A stretch of DNA of 64,000 nucleotides from Xanthomonas sp. AM6 (GTDB lineage: Bacteria > Pseudomonadota > Gammaproteobacteria > Xanthomonadales > Xanthomonadaceae), in the NCBI RefSeq assembly GCF_025665335.1, contig NZ_CP106869.1, positions 4,366,501 to 4,430,500 of the forward strand, written 5' to 3'. Below the pieces are notes generated by a model, which was not told where the DNA came from, ran no database searches, and saw only the letters and a list, made by a program, of their open reading frames with translations. The translations under genes and the position numbers were made by a program. Below are positions 48,447 through 56,979 of the stretch, one piece after another; the first letter of the stretch is position 1; each line of letters starts with the position of its first letter.

Positions 48447-50471
48447 TCAGTAGTACGCGCCGTAGCCGATCAGGTGGTGGGCCAATCCCACCCACAGCAG
48501 GTACAGGCATGCCAGCGCCAGCAGCACCGCCCACAGCTTGGCCAGCCAGCGGCGCCTGCCGCGCAGCACCTGCCATGCGTTCCACAGCGACAGCGCCGCG
48601 CCGACCGGGAGCGCCACCAGGGCGAACAGCCGCAGCGCGTTGATCATCGCGTCCGAACCGGCCCCGGTCATTTCCAGGTCGCTGAGCATCGCCACCACGA
48701 AGCCGAGCGCACCGCCGATCGACAGCAGCACCGCCAGGGCCGCCAGCCGCACCACGCGATGGGCGCGCGCGTCCTGCCCCGACAGCGCGTAGGCGACGCC
48801 ATAGTGGCGGCGCACCAGCGCCGAGACCGGCCACGCCAGCACGGTCAGCAGCAGCACCGCCAGGCTCGCCGCCAGCAACGGCAGCGCGAGCGAGCGCCAC
48901 AGCGACAGGCGCTCGAACACCATGATCGCCGCGTAGGGCTCCATGCTGAAACGCACGACCTTGCCGTCGACCACGTCGGCGGCCAGGCGGTCGCCGCCGG
49001 CGACGTCCTGCCACAGGTACGGCGCGATCTCGCGCCACTTCTTCGGCGCGCCGCTGGCGTCCGTCGCCATCGACACGCTGATCGTGCCGTCCTCGTTGGC
49101 CGTCACCTTGACCTGGCCCAGCAGGTTCACCAGCGACAGCAGATTGCTTTGCGGACGGCGGCTGCTGTCGTAGTGCCCGACCATCTGCTGCGCATGCAGC
49201 CTGGCCTGCTCCGGCGCGACGCCGACGGCGGCGCGCGCCGCCGGTCCCGGCAGGTAGCGGTCGGCGAATCCGCGCACCAGCGCGCCGCGGATATGGCCGG
49301 TCGCCCCATCGCGGCCGCTGCTGTTCATGGACACGAAGATGCCGATGCCGTCGTCCAGGAACAGCTGCAGATCGCTGTGGAACCACATGGTGTCGCCGCC
49401 GTGCGCGATCGCGCGGTGGCCGTTCATGGTGGTTTCGTAGAAGCCGAGCATCATCCGGTTCAGCGGCCCCACCGACGCCTGCCCGGTGGAATGCATCTTG
49501 CGCGCGGTGTCCGCCCCCAGGATGCGCGCATCGCCGTAGGCGCCGTCCTGCAGGTGCGCGATCATGAAGCGGCCCATGTCCGCACCGGTGGCCGCCAGGC
49601 TGCCCGCCGGCGCCAGGCTGATGAACTCGTAGTCCTTGGGCTTGCCGTCGGAGGCCTTGTCGTAGCCCTTGGACACCTTGGCCAGCAGGGCCGGCGGCAG
49701 CGGTTGCGCGAAGCTCGAATGGGCCATGCCCAGGGGCTGGAAGATGTGGCGCGCGATGTAGGCGTCGAACGGCTCGCCCGACACGCGCTGCACGATGTAG
49801 CCGGCCAGCGCCGTCGCATAGTTGGAATACGCCGGCGTGGCACCGGGCACGTGGATGCGTTCGGGAACCCAACGCTTCAGCGCCGCCTCCAGCGGCACGA
49901 TCTGGTCGGCATGCGAGGTGATCAGGCCGCGGATCTGCTCTTCCAGGCCGGTGGTGTGGGTCATGATCTGGCGCAGCGTCATCGGCTTGCCGTCGCGCGG
50001 CGGAATCTTGAAGTCGATGTAGCGGTTGACGTCGGCGTCCAGGTCCAGCTTGCCTTGCTCGACCAGCTGCATGACCGCCGTCCAGGTGAACAGCTTGGAC
50101 ACCGAGCCGGGCCGGAACAGGGTGCCGTCCGGGTCGACCGGCGTGCGCTTGTCGATGTCCGAGTAGCCGTAGCCCTTCTGCAGCAGCACCTGGCCGTCCT
50201 TGACCACCACCACCACTGCGCCGGCGATGTCGCCGCTCTCCAGCGCGTAGGGCAGGTAGCCGTCCAGCCAGGCCTCCACGTCGGCGCGGGCCAGCACGGG
50301 CGCGCCGGTGGTCGCGCTGCCGGTGTCGGGCAGCGGCGAAGCGGCCGCGGTGGCCGGCGCCGGCGCCGGCGGAACGGCGGGCGGGATTGAAGGCGCCTGC
50401 CGCGCACTGACGGGCGCAAGCGATGCCACGAACAACAGACAGCCGCACAACGCGAACGGGATGACGCGCAT
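48447..50471 (-). CDS. membrane-anchored serine hydrolase, class C beta-lactamase/DD-peptidase fold
   Basis: 674 residues. Signal peptide (1-23), Pro/Ala linker (to about 60), catalytic domain with SxxK at Ser123-Lys126 (SVSK), YxN at Tyr215-Asn217 (YSN) and HGG (AHGGDTMWF), then a beta-domain and four membrane helices in the last 190 residues. This architecture places the active site in the periplasm next to the membrane. First gene of operon A. Probably a D-amino-acid-specific peptidase or esterase; a true beta-lactamase role is unlikely given the operon. Confidence 0.85.
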   Translation of the reverse strand: MRVIPFALCGCLLFVASLAPVSARQAPSIPPAVPPAPAPATAAASPLPDTGSATTGAPVLARADVEAWLDGYLPYALESGDIAGAVVVVVKDGQVLLQKGYGYSDIDKRTPVDPDGTLFRPGSVSKLFTWTAVMQLVEQGKLDLDADVNRYIDFKIPPRDGKPMTLRQIMTHTTGLEEQIRGLITSHADQIVPLEAALKRWVPERIHVPGATPAYSNYATALAGYIVQRVSGEPFDAYIARHIFQPLGMAHSSFAQPLPPALLAKVSKGYDKASDGKPKDYEFISLAPAGSLAATGADMGRFMIAHLQDGAYGDARILGADTARKMHSTGQASVGPLNRMMLGFYETTMNGHRAIAHGGDTMWFHSDLQLFLDDGIGIFVSMNSSGRDGATGHIRGALVRGFADRYLPGPAARAAVGVAPEQARLHAQQMVGHYDSSRRPQSNLLSLVNLLGQVKVTANEDGTISVSMATDASGAPKKWREIAPYLWQDVAGGDRLAADVVDGKVVRFSMEPYAAIMVFERLSLWRSLALPLLAASLAVLLLTVLAWPVSALVRRHYGVAYALSGQDARAHRVVRLAALAVLLSIGGALGFVVAMLSDLEMTGAGSDAMINALRLFALVALPVGAALSLWNAWQVLRGRRRWLAKLWAVLLALACLYLLWVGLAHHLIGYGAYY

Positions 50472-50551
50472 CGCTTCTCTCCGAGCTGGTGATGAGCAAT
50501 CCCGCGGCCTCGAACACCGGCGGATGCGGGCTGTCTTTGTCCTGATTTGGT

Positions 50552-50580
50552 AATAATGATCCCAATCGGAGAATTGTCAA
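50552..50580 (-). promoter_or_regulatory. promoter and putative operator of the serine hydrolase-dgcA operon
   Basis: Minus strand: TTGACA (50580-50575), 17-bp spacer, ATTATT (50557-50552). The spacer half-site CCCAATCGGAG (50561-50571) corresponds to CCTAATCAGAG at 44191-44201, and a weaker inverted partner TCCTGATTTGG lies at 50540-50550. Transcription would start about 50545, 74 bp ahead of the ATG. The divergent regulator gene begins 136 bp away on the other side. Confidence 0.75.
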
Positions 50581-50715
50581 CCATGTCAAAAGACCCGGCC
50601 CATCCCGCTGGGGCCCTTGGCCTTCGGCCTTTCCAACCTCATCCACTAAGGCGATGATGATCCTGCCCAGGACGCTTCCCCAGGCACGGGCATTCCCTCA
50701 GGAGAGCAGGTAAGG

Positions 50716-51447
50716 ATGAATTCGCACCACCCCACCATCGGCGGACTGCTGCGCTCGCTGCGGGCGCGCAAGGGCTGGACCCTGAAGCAGATGAGCCAGC
50801 ATTCCGGCATTCCGCTCTCCACCCTGTCCAAGGTCGAGCACGACCGCCTGACCCTCACCTACGACAAGCTGCTGCAGCTCAGCCAGCGCCTGCAGCTGCG
50901 CATGTCCGAATTGTTCGCCGAGCAGGACGACACCCCCGAACCCGCGGTGACCGCGCGCCGCAGCATCGGCCGGATCGAGGACGCGATCCGGGTCAACACG
51001 CCCAACTACGATTACTACTACCTGTGCCCCGAGCTGCGCCGCAAGCGCATGATCCCGGTGCTGACCAAGGTGCGCGCCAAGAGCATCGAGGAGTTCGGCG
51101 AACTGGTCCACCACTCGGGCGAGGAGTACATCCACGTGCTCGAGGGCCGCGTGGAAGTGCACACCGAGTTCTACGACCCGATCGTCCTGGATGCGGGCCA
51201 ATCGGTCTACATCGACTCCAACATGGGCCACGCCTACCTCGCCGCCAAGGGCTGCAAGGAAGCCCTGCTGCTGGGCGTGTGCTCCAGTTCCGACGAGCAG
51301 TTGCTGGAATCGCTGATGACGCTGCACGGCGACGAGACCGCCACCGGGCGCGTGCGCCAGAAGGCCGGGGCCATTGCGACGAAAACCGCTGCGGCCAAGC
51401 CGAAGGCAGTCCGTCGCAGTCCGGCCGCGGCCAGGAAAAAACCCTGA
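50716..51447 (+). CDS. XRE-family regulator with cupin sensor domain
   Basis: 243 residues. HTH domain at about 8-62 (LLRSLRARKGWTLKQMSQHS, then SGIPLSTLSKVEHDRL), cupin domain at about 115-195 (HHSGEEYIHVLEGRVEVHTE and LDAGQSVYIDSNMGHAYLA). The cupin probably binds the pathway effector. A Lys/Ala/Arg-rich tail of about 30 residues (TAAAKPKAVRRSPAAARKKP) resembles histone H1-like extensions and may add nonspecific DNA contacts. Divergent from operon A and the only regulator in the island, so it likely controls both matching promoters and perhaps itself. Confidence 0.87.
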   Translation: MNSHHPTIGGLLRSLRARKGWTLKQMSQHSGIPLSTLSKVEHDRLTLTYDKLLQLSQRLQLRMSELFAEQDDTPEPAVTARRSIGRIEDAIRVNTPNYDYYYLCPELRRKRMIPVLTKVRAKSIEEFGELVHHSGEEYIHVLEGRVEVHTEFYDPIVLDAGQSVYIDSNMGHAYLAAKGCKEALLLGVCSSSDEQLLESLMTLHGDETATGRVRQKAGAIATKTAAAKPKAVRRSPAAARKKP

Positions 51448-51567
51448 CGCAGGCAACGCCAGGCGCGCGTCGCGCGGATGCTGCCGAGTGCCGATGCTGG
51501 CGGTCAGCACCGGCAACATGGCGCGGGCTCATGAGCTCGCCTTCATCCTTCCTCTCCTTGGTGAATG

Positions 51568-52644
51568 TCAGCCGGTCGCGCGTTGCGTATCGGAGTGCAC
51601 GAGCGCGGCGAAATCGCGGCACAGCGTATCGACCGCGTCGGCCTGGGTGGCCCACGAGGTCACGAAGCGGATCACCCAGCGGCCGTCGCCCAGCCGTTGC
51701 CAGCGCTCGAAGTCGTAGCGCTGCGCCAGCGCCTCGACCGCGGAGGACGGCAGCGCCACGAACAGCTGGTTGGTCGGCGACTCCGAGGCGAACTGCGCGC
51801 CGGCCGCGGCCAGGCCGTCGCGCAGCCGCGCGGCCATGCGGTTGGCGTGCGCGGCCAGCTCGTAGTACAGGCCGTCCTCGAACAGCGCAGCGAACTGCGC
51901 CCCCAGCACCATGCCCTTGGCCAGCAGCGCGCCGCGCTGCTTGAGCAGGTAGCGGAAGTCGGCCTGCAGCGCCGGGTTCACGATCACCAGCGCCTCGCCG
52001 AGCAGCGCGCCGTTCTTGGTGCCGCCGATGTAGAACGCATCGGTCAGCGCGGCGACGTCGGCCAGGCCCAGGTCGTTGCCCTCGGCGGTCAGCGCGCTGC
52101 CGATGCGCGCCCCGTCCAGGAACAGCCACAGCCCGTGCGCGTCGCAGACCTCGCGCAAGGCCTGCAGTTCGCGCTTGCGATAGACGGTGCCGAGTTCGGT
52201 GGTGTTGGACACGTACACCAGCCGCGGCTGCACCATGTGCTCGTTGTCGTGCTCGGCCAGCAGCGGCGCGATCAACTCCGGGCTCAGCCGGCCATCGGCC
52301 GCTTCCACGGTCAGCACCTTGTGCCCGGTGGCCTCGATCGCGCCGGTCTCGTGGATGGCGATGTGTCCGCTGGCGGCGGCGATCACCGCCTGGTGCGGAC
52401 GCAGGAACGCGCCGATCGCGGCCAGGTTGGTCTGCGTGCCGCCGACCAGCAGGTGCACGTCGGCGTGCGCGCAGCCGATCTCGCGGCGGATCAGCTGCGC
52501 GGCGCGTTCGCTGTGCCGGTCCAGGCCGTAGCCGCCGTTCTGCTCGGCGCTGGCCGCGGCCAGCGCGGCGAGCAGGCGCGGATGCGCGCCTTCGCTGTAG
52601 TCGTTGCGGAAGCTGATCCGCGGGTTCGGCGCGGACACGCTCAC
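51568..52644 (-). CDS. low-specificity L-threonine aldolase (beta-eliminating lyase family)
   Basis: 358 residues. PLP enzyme of the aspartate aminotransferase fold: RNDYSEGAHPRLLAAL opening, HETGAIEATGHKV, FLDGARIGSAL and the PLP lysine in IGGTKNGALLGEAL. Cleaves threonine or allo-threonine to glycine and acetaldehyde. The GTG start at 52644 overlaps the trpE stop (GTGA), so it is translationally coupled to trpE; no metabolic reason is evident. Alternative Met starts farther in would truncate the fold. Confidence 0.9.
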   Translation of the reverse strand: MSVSAPNPRISFRNDYSEGAHPRLLAALAAASAEQNGGYGLDRHSERAAQLIRREIGCAHADVHLLVGGTQTNLAAIGAFLRPHQAVIAAASGHIAIHETGAIEATGHKVLTVEAADGRLSPELIAPLLAEHDNEHMVQPRLVYVSNTTELGTVYRKRELQALREVCDAHGLWLFLDGARIGSALTAEGNDLGLADVAALTDAFYIGGTKNGALLGEALVIVNPALQADFRYLLKQRGALLAKGMVLGAQFAALFEDGLYYELAAHANRMAARLRDGLAAAGAQFASESPTNQLFVALPSSAVEALAQRYDFERWQRLGDGRWVIRFVTSWATQADAVDTLCRDFAALVHSDTQRATG

Positions 52645-54116
52645 AGCCCCCTCGCCGCCTCGGCCACCGCGCGGAACAGCGCGCGGCCCTTGTTCATGGT
52701 TTCGTCCCATTCGGTCTGCGGATCGGAGTCGTAGACGATGCCGGCGCCGGCCTGCACGTGCAGGCGGCCGTGCTTGATCACCGCGGTGCGGATCGCGATG
52801 GCGGTGTCGGCGTCGCCGTGCCAGCCCAGATAGCCGATGCTGCCGGCGTAGACGTTGCGCTTGATCGGCTCCAGCTCGCGGATCACTTCCAGCGCGCGGA
52901 TCTTCGGCGCGCCGCTGACCGTGCCGGCCGGGAACGTGGCGCGCAGCACGTCGGCGTAGCTGAGCCCGGGCAGCAGCGTGCCGGTGACCTCGCTGACGAT
53001 GTGCATGACGTGGCTGTAGCGCTCGATCACGAAGCGCTCGCCGACTTCGACGCTGCCGGCCTGCGACACGCGGCCGGCGTCGTTGCGGCCCAGGTCGATC
53101 AGCATCAGGTGCTCGGCGCGCTCCTTCGGGTCGGCCAGCAGCTCCGCCTCCAGCGCCAGGTCCTCTTCCACGGTCTTGCCCCGCGGGCGGGTGCCGGCGA
53201 TCGGCCGCACGGTGACCTGGCCGGCTTCCAGCCGCACCAGGATCTCCGGCGAGGAGCCGACCACCTGGGTGTCGCCGACGTCGAGGAAGTACATGTACGG
53301 CGACGGGTTCAGCGCACGCAGCGCGCGGTACACGTCCACCGGGCGCGCGCTGAACGGCACGCTCAGGCGCTGGCTCAGCACCACCTGGAAGATGTCGCCG
53401 GCGCGGATGTATTCCTTGGATTTCTCCACCGCGGCGATGAAGCCATCGCGGGTGAAGCCGGACACGAAGTCGCTCTCGTCGAGCACGTCGCGCGCCAGCG
53501 GCGCCGGATAGCCGGCGCCTGGCTGGCGCAGCGTGGCGGTCAGCGCGTCCAGCCGCGCCTGCGCCTGCTCCCAGGCGCCGGCCTCGCGTGGATCGGCGTG
53601 CACGATCAGGTACAGGCGGCCCTTGAGGTTGTCGAACACGGCGACCTCCTCGGACAGCATCAGCAGGATGTCGGGGGTATCGAGTTCGTTGCGCTTGTCG
53701 CCGCTGGCCAGGCGCGGCTCGATGTAGCCGATGCATTCGAAGCCGAACCAGCCGACCAGGCCGCCGGTGAAGCCGGGCACGCCGTCGAGCTTGGGCACCG
53801 AATGCGCCGCGCGCAGCGCCTCGACCTCGGCGAACGGATCGGCGACGTCGCGGCGCTCGATCAGCGCGCCGTGGTCGCGCACCTCCAGCGTGTGCCCGCT
53901 GAAGGTGTACACGCGGCGCACCGGCAGGCCGATGATCGAATAGCGGCCGAAACGTTCGCCGCCTTCCACCGATTCGAACAGATAGGTGTGCGGGGCATCG
54001 GCGAGCTTGAGATAGACCGACAGCGGCGTGTCCAGGTCGGACAGCACTTCGCGGACGACGGGGATGCGGGTGTGGCCTTCAGCGGCGTAGCGCTGGAACT
54101 GCTCGCGGGTGATCAA
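52641..54116 (-). CDS. trpE: anthranilate synthase component I TrpE
   Basis: 491 residues. Starts at TTG 54116 (MITREQFQRY) with AAGGAAA upstream. N-terminal regulatory region carries the tryptophan-binding LSVYLKLADAPHTYLFESVE with the SVEGG loop; the catalytic domain shows VVLSQRLS, NPSPYMYFLD, SSPEILVRLE, IAGTRPRGKT, LIDLGRNDAGRV, FPAGTVSGAPK and AGAGIVYDSDP. Makes anthranilate from chorismate with TrpG ammonia. No attenuator-like leader peptide was seen upstream. Confidence 0.97.
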   Translation of the reverse strand: MITREQFQRYAAEGHTRIPVVREVLSDLDTPLSVYLKLADAPHTYLFESVEGGERFGRYSIIGLPVRRVYTFSGHTLEVRDHGALIERRDVADPFAEVEALRAAHSVPKLDGVPGFTGGLVGWFGFECIGYIEPRLASGDKRNELDTPDILLMLSEEVAVFDNLKGRLYLIVHADPREAGAWEQAQARLDALTATLRQPGAGYPAPLARDVLDESDFVSGFTRDGFIAAVEKSKEYIRAGDIFQVVLSQRLSVPFSARPVDVYRALRALNPSPYMYFLDVGDTQVVGSSPEILVRLEAGQVTVRPIAGTRPRGKTVEEDLALEAELLADPKERAEHLMLIDLGRNDAGRVSQAGSVEVGERFVIERYSHVMHIVSEVTGTLLPGLSYADVLRATFPAGTVSGAPKIRALEVIRELEPIKRNVYAGSIGYLGWHGDADTAIAIRTAVIKHGRLHVQAGAGIVYDSDPQTEWDETMNKGRALFRAVAEAARGL

Positions 54117-54360
54117 GACGGCTTTCCTTCCGGGACTCGGTGGCGGGGCGGACGACGGCTGCAGGCCACCATCGCCACGCACGGCGAGCGGAAGTGAGGG
54201 AAAGCGGAGTCGTCAGGCTGGACACGGCGGCTACTTTACCGCAACTGCGATGGCTGGCAACGGTTGCAGGCGGCACCATCGGCGTTGCGTTGCGTGGGGT
54301 GATGCGCGGCCTGGATGGAGGACCGGGGAAAAGGCGTCGGGATTGCCTGGACTGGAAGCA
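54117..54360. other. trpE upstream region
   Basis: No gene. The stretch holds the trpE ribosome site (AAGGAAA) and presumably its promoter. I could not find a leader peptide with consecutive Trp codons or a convincing attenuator. A REP-like remnant begins at its right edge. Confidence 0.45.
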
Positions 54361-55006
54361 GTCGGGACTGAAGTCCCTCCCACAGTGCACCCAGCATTCT
54401 CGCCCCGAGCCCCTTGTAGGAGCGACTTCAGTCGCGACGAACGAAGCGGCGGAGCAGGCGGCTTCGGAAGCAGTCGGGACTGAAGCCTCTCCTACAGTGC
54501 ACCCAGCATGCTCGCCGCAAGCCCCTTGCAGGAGCGACTTCAGTCGCGACGAACGAAGCGGCGGAGCCGACGGCTGCGGAAGCGTCGGGACTGAAGTCCC
54601 TCCTACAGTGCGCCCCAACATGCTCACCGCAAGCCCTTGTAGGAGCGACTTCAGTCGCGACGACAAAGCGGCGGAGCCGGCGGCTTCGGAAGCAGTCGGG
54701 ACTGAAGTCCCTCCTACAGTGCACCCAGCACGCTTGCCGCGAGCCCTTGTTAGGAGCGACTTCAGTCGCGACGAACGAAGCGGCGGAGCCGGCGGCTGCG
54801 GAAGCGGTCGGGACCGAAGTCCCTCCTACAGTGCACCCAGCACGCTTGCCGCGAGCCCTTGTTAGGAGCGACTTCAGTCGCGACGAACGAAGCGGCAGAG
54901 CCGGCGGCTTCGGAAGCGGTCGGGACTGAAGTCCCTCCTACAGTGCACCCAGAGTGCACCCAGATGCTCGCCGCGAGCCCCTTGTGGGAGCGACTTCAGT
55001 CGCGAG
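54361..55006. repeat. tandem array of REP pairs, five full and one partial 111-112 bp units
   Basis: Unit starts (GTCGGGACTGAAGTCC) fall at 54361, 54473, 54584, 54695, 54807 and 54919, giving lengths 112, 111, 111, 112, 112 and a partial sixth unit. Each unit holds two facing REP elements: GTCGGGACTGAAGTCCCTCC and TTGTAGGAGCGACTTCAGTC, with different but self-complementary stems, plus a conserved 34-bp joint containing GAACGAAGCGGCGGAGCC. The sixth unit has an internal duplication of AGTGCACCCAG. The array is a BIME-type amplification; it contains no gene. Confidence 0.93.
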
Positions 55007-55044
55007 GCGATAACCACGCGACAAGCTGCCCCGCCGCCGCGCCG

Positions 55045-55983
55045 CTACCCCGCGCGGCCGCGCAGCAACGCCGAATCCAGCGGCAGGTGCATGCGCAGGC
55101 GGCCGGGCACGCAGTCGATGCGGAAATGCCGCGAAGTCTCCGGCTCGCCATCCAGGTTCAAGGTCAGCGGGATGGCCGCCTCGATGCGCAGCCACGGCAG
55201 CCGCGCGCGCACCGCCACGCGCTCCAGCGCGGCCTGCTTGCCGGAGGTGACCAGCGTGCCCAGCGTGGCGGCGACTTCGCCAGTCATCTCCGGGACGATG
55301 GTCAGGTCGAGCAGGCCGTCGTCGAGCAGCGCGTCCGGGCACAGCGCCTGGCCGCCGCCGGCCTGGCGCCCGTTGCCCAGGCCCAGCGCGATGAATTCGC
55401 CTTCCCAGGAAAACTCCGGCCCCTCGAACCGCGCCTGGATCGGGTCGATCTGGCCCAGCTTGCCCATCCCGGTGATCAGGTAGGCCAGCCCGCCGAGCAT
55501 CTTCTTCAGGCCCTCGTCGGTCTCCACCGTGACCTGGGTGCCGAAGCCGCCGCTGGCGACGTTGGCGCACCAGTGCGGGCCGTGCTCGGCCTCGATGCGC
55601 AGCAGGTCGATGGCCACTGCCGGCGCCTGCGCGATCAGCTCCAGCGCGTCCAGCGGCGTGTCGGGGATGCCGGCGGCGCTGGCGAAATCGTTGGCGGTGC
55701 CCAGCGGCACCAGGCCCAGCGCCGGCAGCGCCGCGGCCGCGGCGTCGCGGTGGGCCAGCGCGCTGGCCACTTCGCTCAGGGTGCCGTCGCCGCCGGCGGC
55801 GACGATGCAGTCCGCGCCATCGGACACGGCCTCGGCCACGTAGCGTTCGGCGTCGCCCTCCTCCCAGGTCACCCGCACCTCCAACCGGATGCCGCGCGTG
55901 CGCAGGTCGGCGACGGCCTCGCGCAGGGCTTCGTCGCCCGCGGACTTGCCGTTGAGGATCAGACGCCAGTGCGGTGTTGCCAT
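55045..55983 (-). CDS. yegS: YegS-like lipid kinase (diacylglycerol kinase catalytic fold)
   Basis: 312 residues. The catalytic loop GGDGTLSEV (from residue 64) and [11 protein letters not shown] are diagnostic; the C-terminal beta domain shows [20 protein letters not shown]. Phosphorylates phosphatidylglycerol or a related lipid in vitro in E. coli. Start ATG 55983 gives [18 protein letters not shown]. The upstream 512 bp contain no gene on its strand, so it probably has its own promoter there. Confidence 0.93.
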   Translation of the reverse strand: MATPHWRLILNGKSAGDEALREAVADLRTRGIRLEVRVTWEEGDAERYVAEAVSDGADCIVAAGGDGTLSEVASALAHRDAAAAALPALGLVPLGTANDFASAAGIPDTPLDALELIAQAPAVAIDLLRIEAEHGPHWCANVASGGFGTQVTVETDEGLKKMLGGLAYLITGMGKLGQIDPIQARFEGPEFSWEGEFIALGLGNGRQAGGGQALCPDALLDDGLLDLTIVPEMTGEVAATLGTLVTSGKQAALERVAVRARLPWLRIEAAIPLTLNLDGEPETSRHFRIDCVPGRLRMHLPLDSALLRGRAG

Positions 55984-56379
55984 ACGGACCTTCCCGGGAT
56001 CAGGCCCGCAGCCTAGCCGGCGGCGGATGCGGGGCTCGTGAATGCGCCGTGCACCGACCGCGACCGCGGCGGTACCTCAGCGACGCTGCCCGCGCCTTCG
56101 CACACCCCCGGCACGAACGCCGGCGCCGCTGCCGCACCGGCGAAAGGGCGAGGACCCGCCCCTGTTGGCCGAGCGCGGCGCCACTTCCGGGCCGCGCTCC
56201 GGTCGCGGTCGGCGATGCGTTCTGGCACGCGGGAGCGCCCAGCGGCGAGGACGTGGCGCATGCGGGCCGTGCGCCACGCGGCGCATGAGGCAGCGGCGGC
56301 GCCCATCGCATCGCCGCTCCAACCCCGGCGACGAGCCCCGCGCTGTCTGCCGCCGTGTCATACGCCCGTCACCGATCGC
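55984..56379. other. intergenic region without a recognisable gene
   Basis: About 400 bp, very GC-rich, crossed by long open frames on both strands whose translations are low-complexity Arg/Ala/Pro sequence with no family resemblance. The promoter of the lipid-kinase gene must lie in its left part. Confidence 0.5.
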
Positions 56380-56479
56380 CCGGACCATGGGAGTCCATAG
56401 CAAGGACGACGGATGGAGGCAGGATCAGCCTCCGATTTCTCCCAGGGGCCGCACTGGCGACAGTGCGGTTCTTTCTTTT
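56380..56479 (+). ncRNA. candidate small RNA ending in an orphan terminator
   Basis: On the plus strand ATGG-GAGT-CCAT (56387-56398), GGAGGC/GCCTCC (56415-56433, loop AGGATCA), an unpaired pyrimidine stretch GATTTCTCCC, and a terminator hairpin follow in order. No plus-strand coding gene lies upstream for more than 4 kb, so the terminator has no mRNA to end, which suggests a short transcript. The C-rich single-stranded part is typical of riboregulators in this group. No clear promoter was found, so the 5' end is a guess. Confidence 0.4.
56449..56479 (+). terminator. rho-independent terminator with no upstream gene
   Basis: CCGCACTG-GCGA-CAGTGCGG followed by TTCTTTCTTTT. Eight perfect GC-rich pairs with a tetraloop and T-rich tail on the plus strand. 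The minus strand lacks a T-tract, so it is not the terminator of the minus-strand GNAT gene that ends at 56496. Confidence 0.85.
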
Positions 56480-56495
56480 GCGTCGGCGCCGCCGC

Positions 56496-56978
56496 TCAGC
56501 CGGCCGCGAACCTGGCCAGCGCCTCGCCCTGCAGCCGGTACACGGTCCATTCGTCCTGCGCCCGCGCGCCGGCGGCTTCGTAGAAGTCGATCGCCGGCCG
56601 GTTCCAGTCCAGCACCGACCATTCGAACCGGCCGCAACCCTCGGCCACGGCCTGCCGGGCCAGGTGCCGCAGCAAGGCCTTGCCGGCGCCGCCGCCGCGG
56701 TGTTCGGGGGCCACGTACAGGTCTTCCAGGTACAGGCCGTTGCGGCCGAGCCAGGTCGAGTAGTTGTAGAAGTACACCGCGTAGCCGATCGGCTGCGCGT
56801 CGGCTTCGCAGATCAGCGCATGCGCGGTGGCGCCCGGGCCGAACAGGCTGGCGCGCAGCCCGGCCTCGTCGGTCTGCACCGCGTCCTCGGCGCGCTCGTA
56901 GCGGGCCAGGTCGCGGATCAGGCGCAGGATCAGCGCCGCGTCGTCGGCGGTGGCCGGGCGGATGTGCAGCGCGGCCAT
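56496..56978 (-). CDS. GNAT family N-acetyltransferase
   Basis: 160 residues. Acetyl-CoA loop EDLYVAPEHRGGGAGKALLR (Q/RxxGxG/A pattern) at about 95-110, preceded by the beta-strand region GLYLEDL and followed by WSVLDWNRPAIDFYEAAGAR. This layout, with IGYAVYFYNYSTWLGRNGLY, is close to spermidine/spermine-type acetyltransferases. Begins 1 bp after the rpe stop; coupling to rpe looks structural rather than functional. Confidence 0.9.
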   Translation of the reverse strand: MAALHIRPATADDAALILRLIRDLARYERAEDAVQTDEAGLRASLFGPGATAHALICEADAQPIGYAVYFYNYSTWLGRNGLYLEDLYVAPEHRGGGAGKALLRHLARQAVAEGCGRFEWSVLDWNRPAIDFYEAAGARAQDEWTVYRLQGEALARFAAG

Positions 56979-56979
56979 C

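Noticed and set aside
54117-54360. Possible tryptophan attenuator ahead of trpE
   Set aside because: No short leader frame with adjacent Trp codons and no mutually exclusive hairpins were found. Control is more likely by feedback on TrpE or another mechanism.
54079-54959. Open frames within the REP array (60-241 codons, both strands)
   Set aside because: Their translations are repeats of the REP unit (for example SDFSRDERSGGA) and show no protein family features.
54361-55006. Regular repeats that could look like a CRISPR array
   Set aside because: The period is 111-112 bp and the sequences between the conserved blocks are themselves conserved, so there are no unique spacers. No cas genes are present. 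Hairpin structure and the GTAG head identify REP elements.
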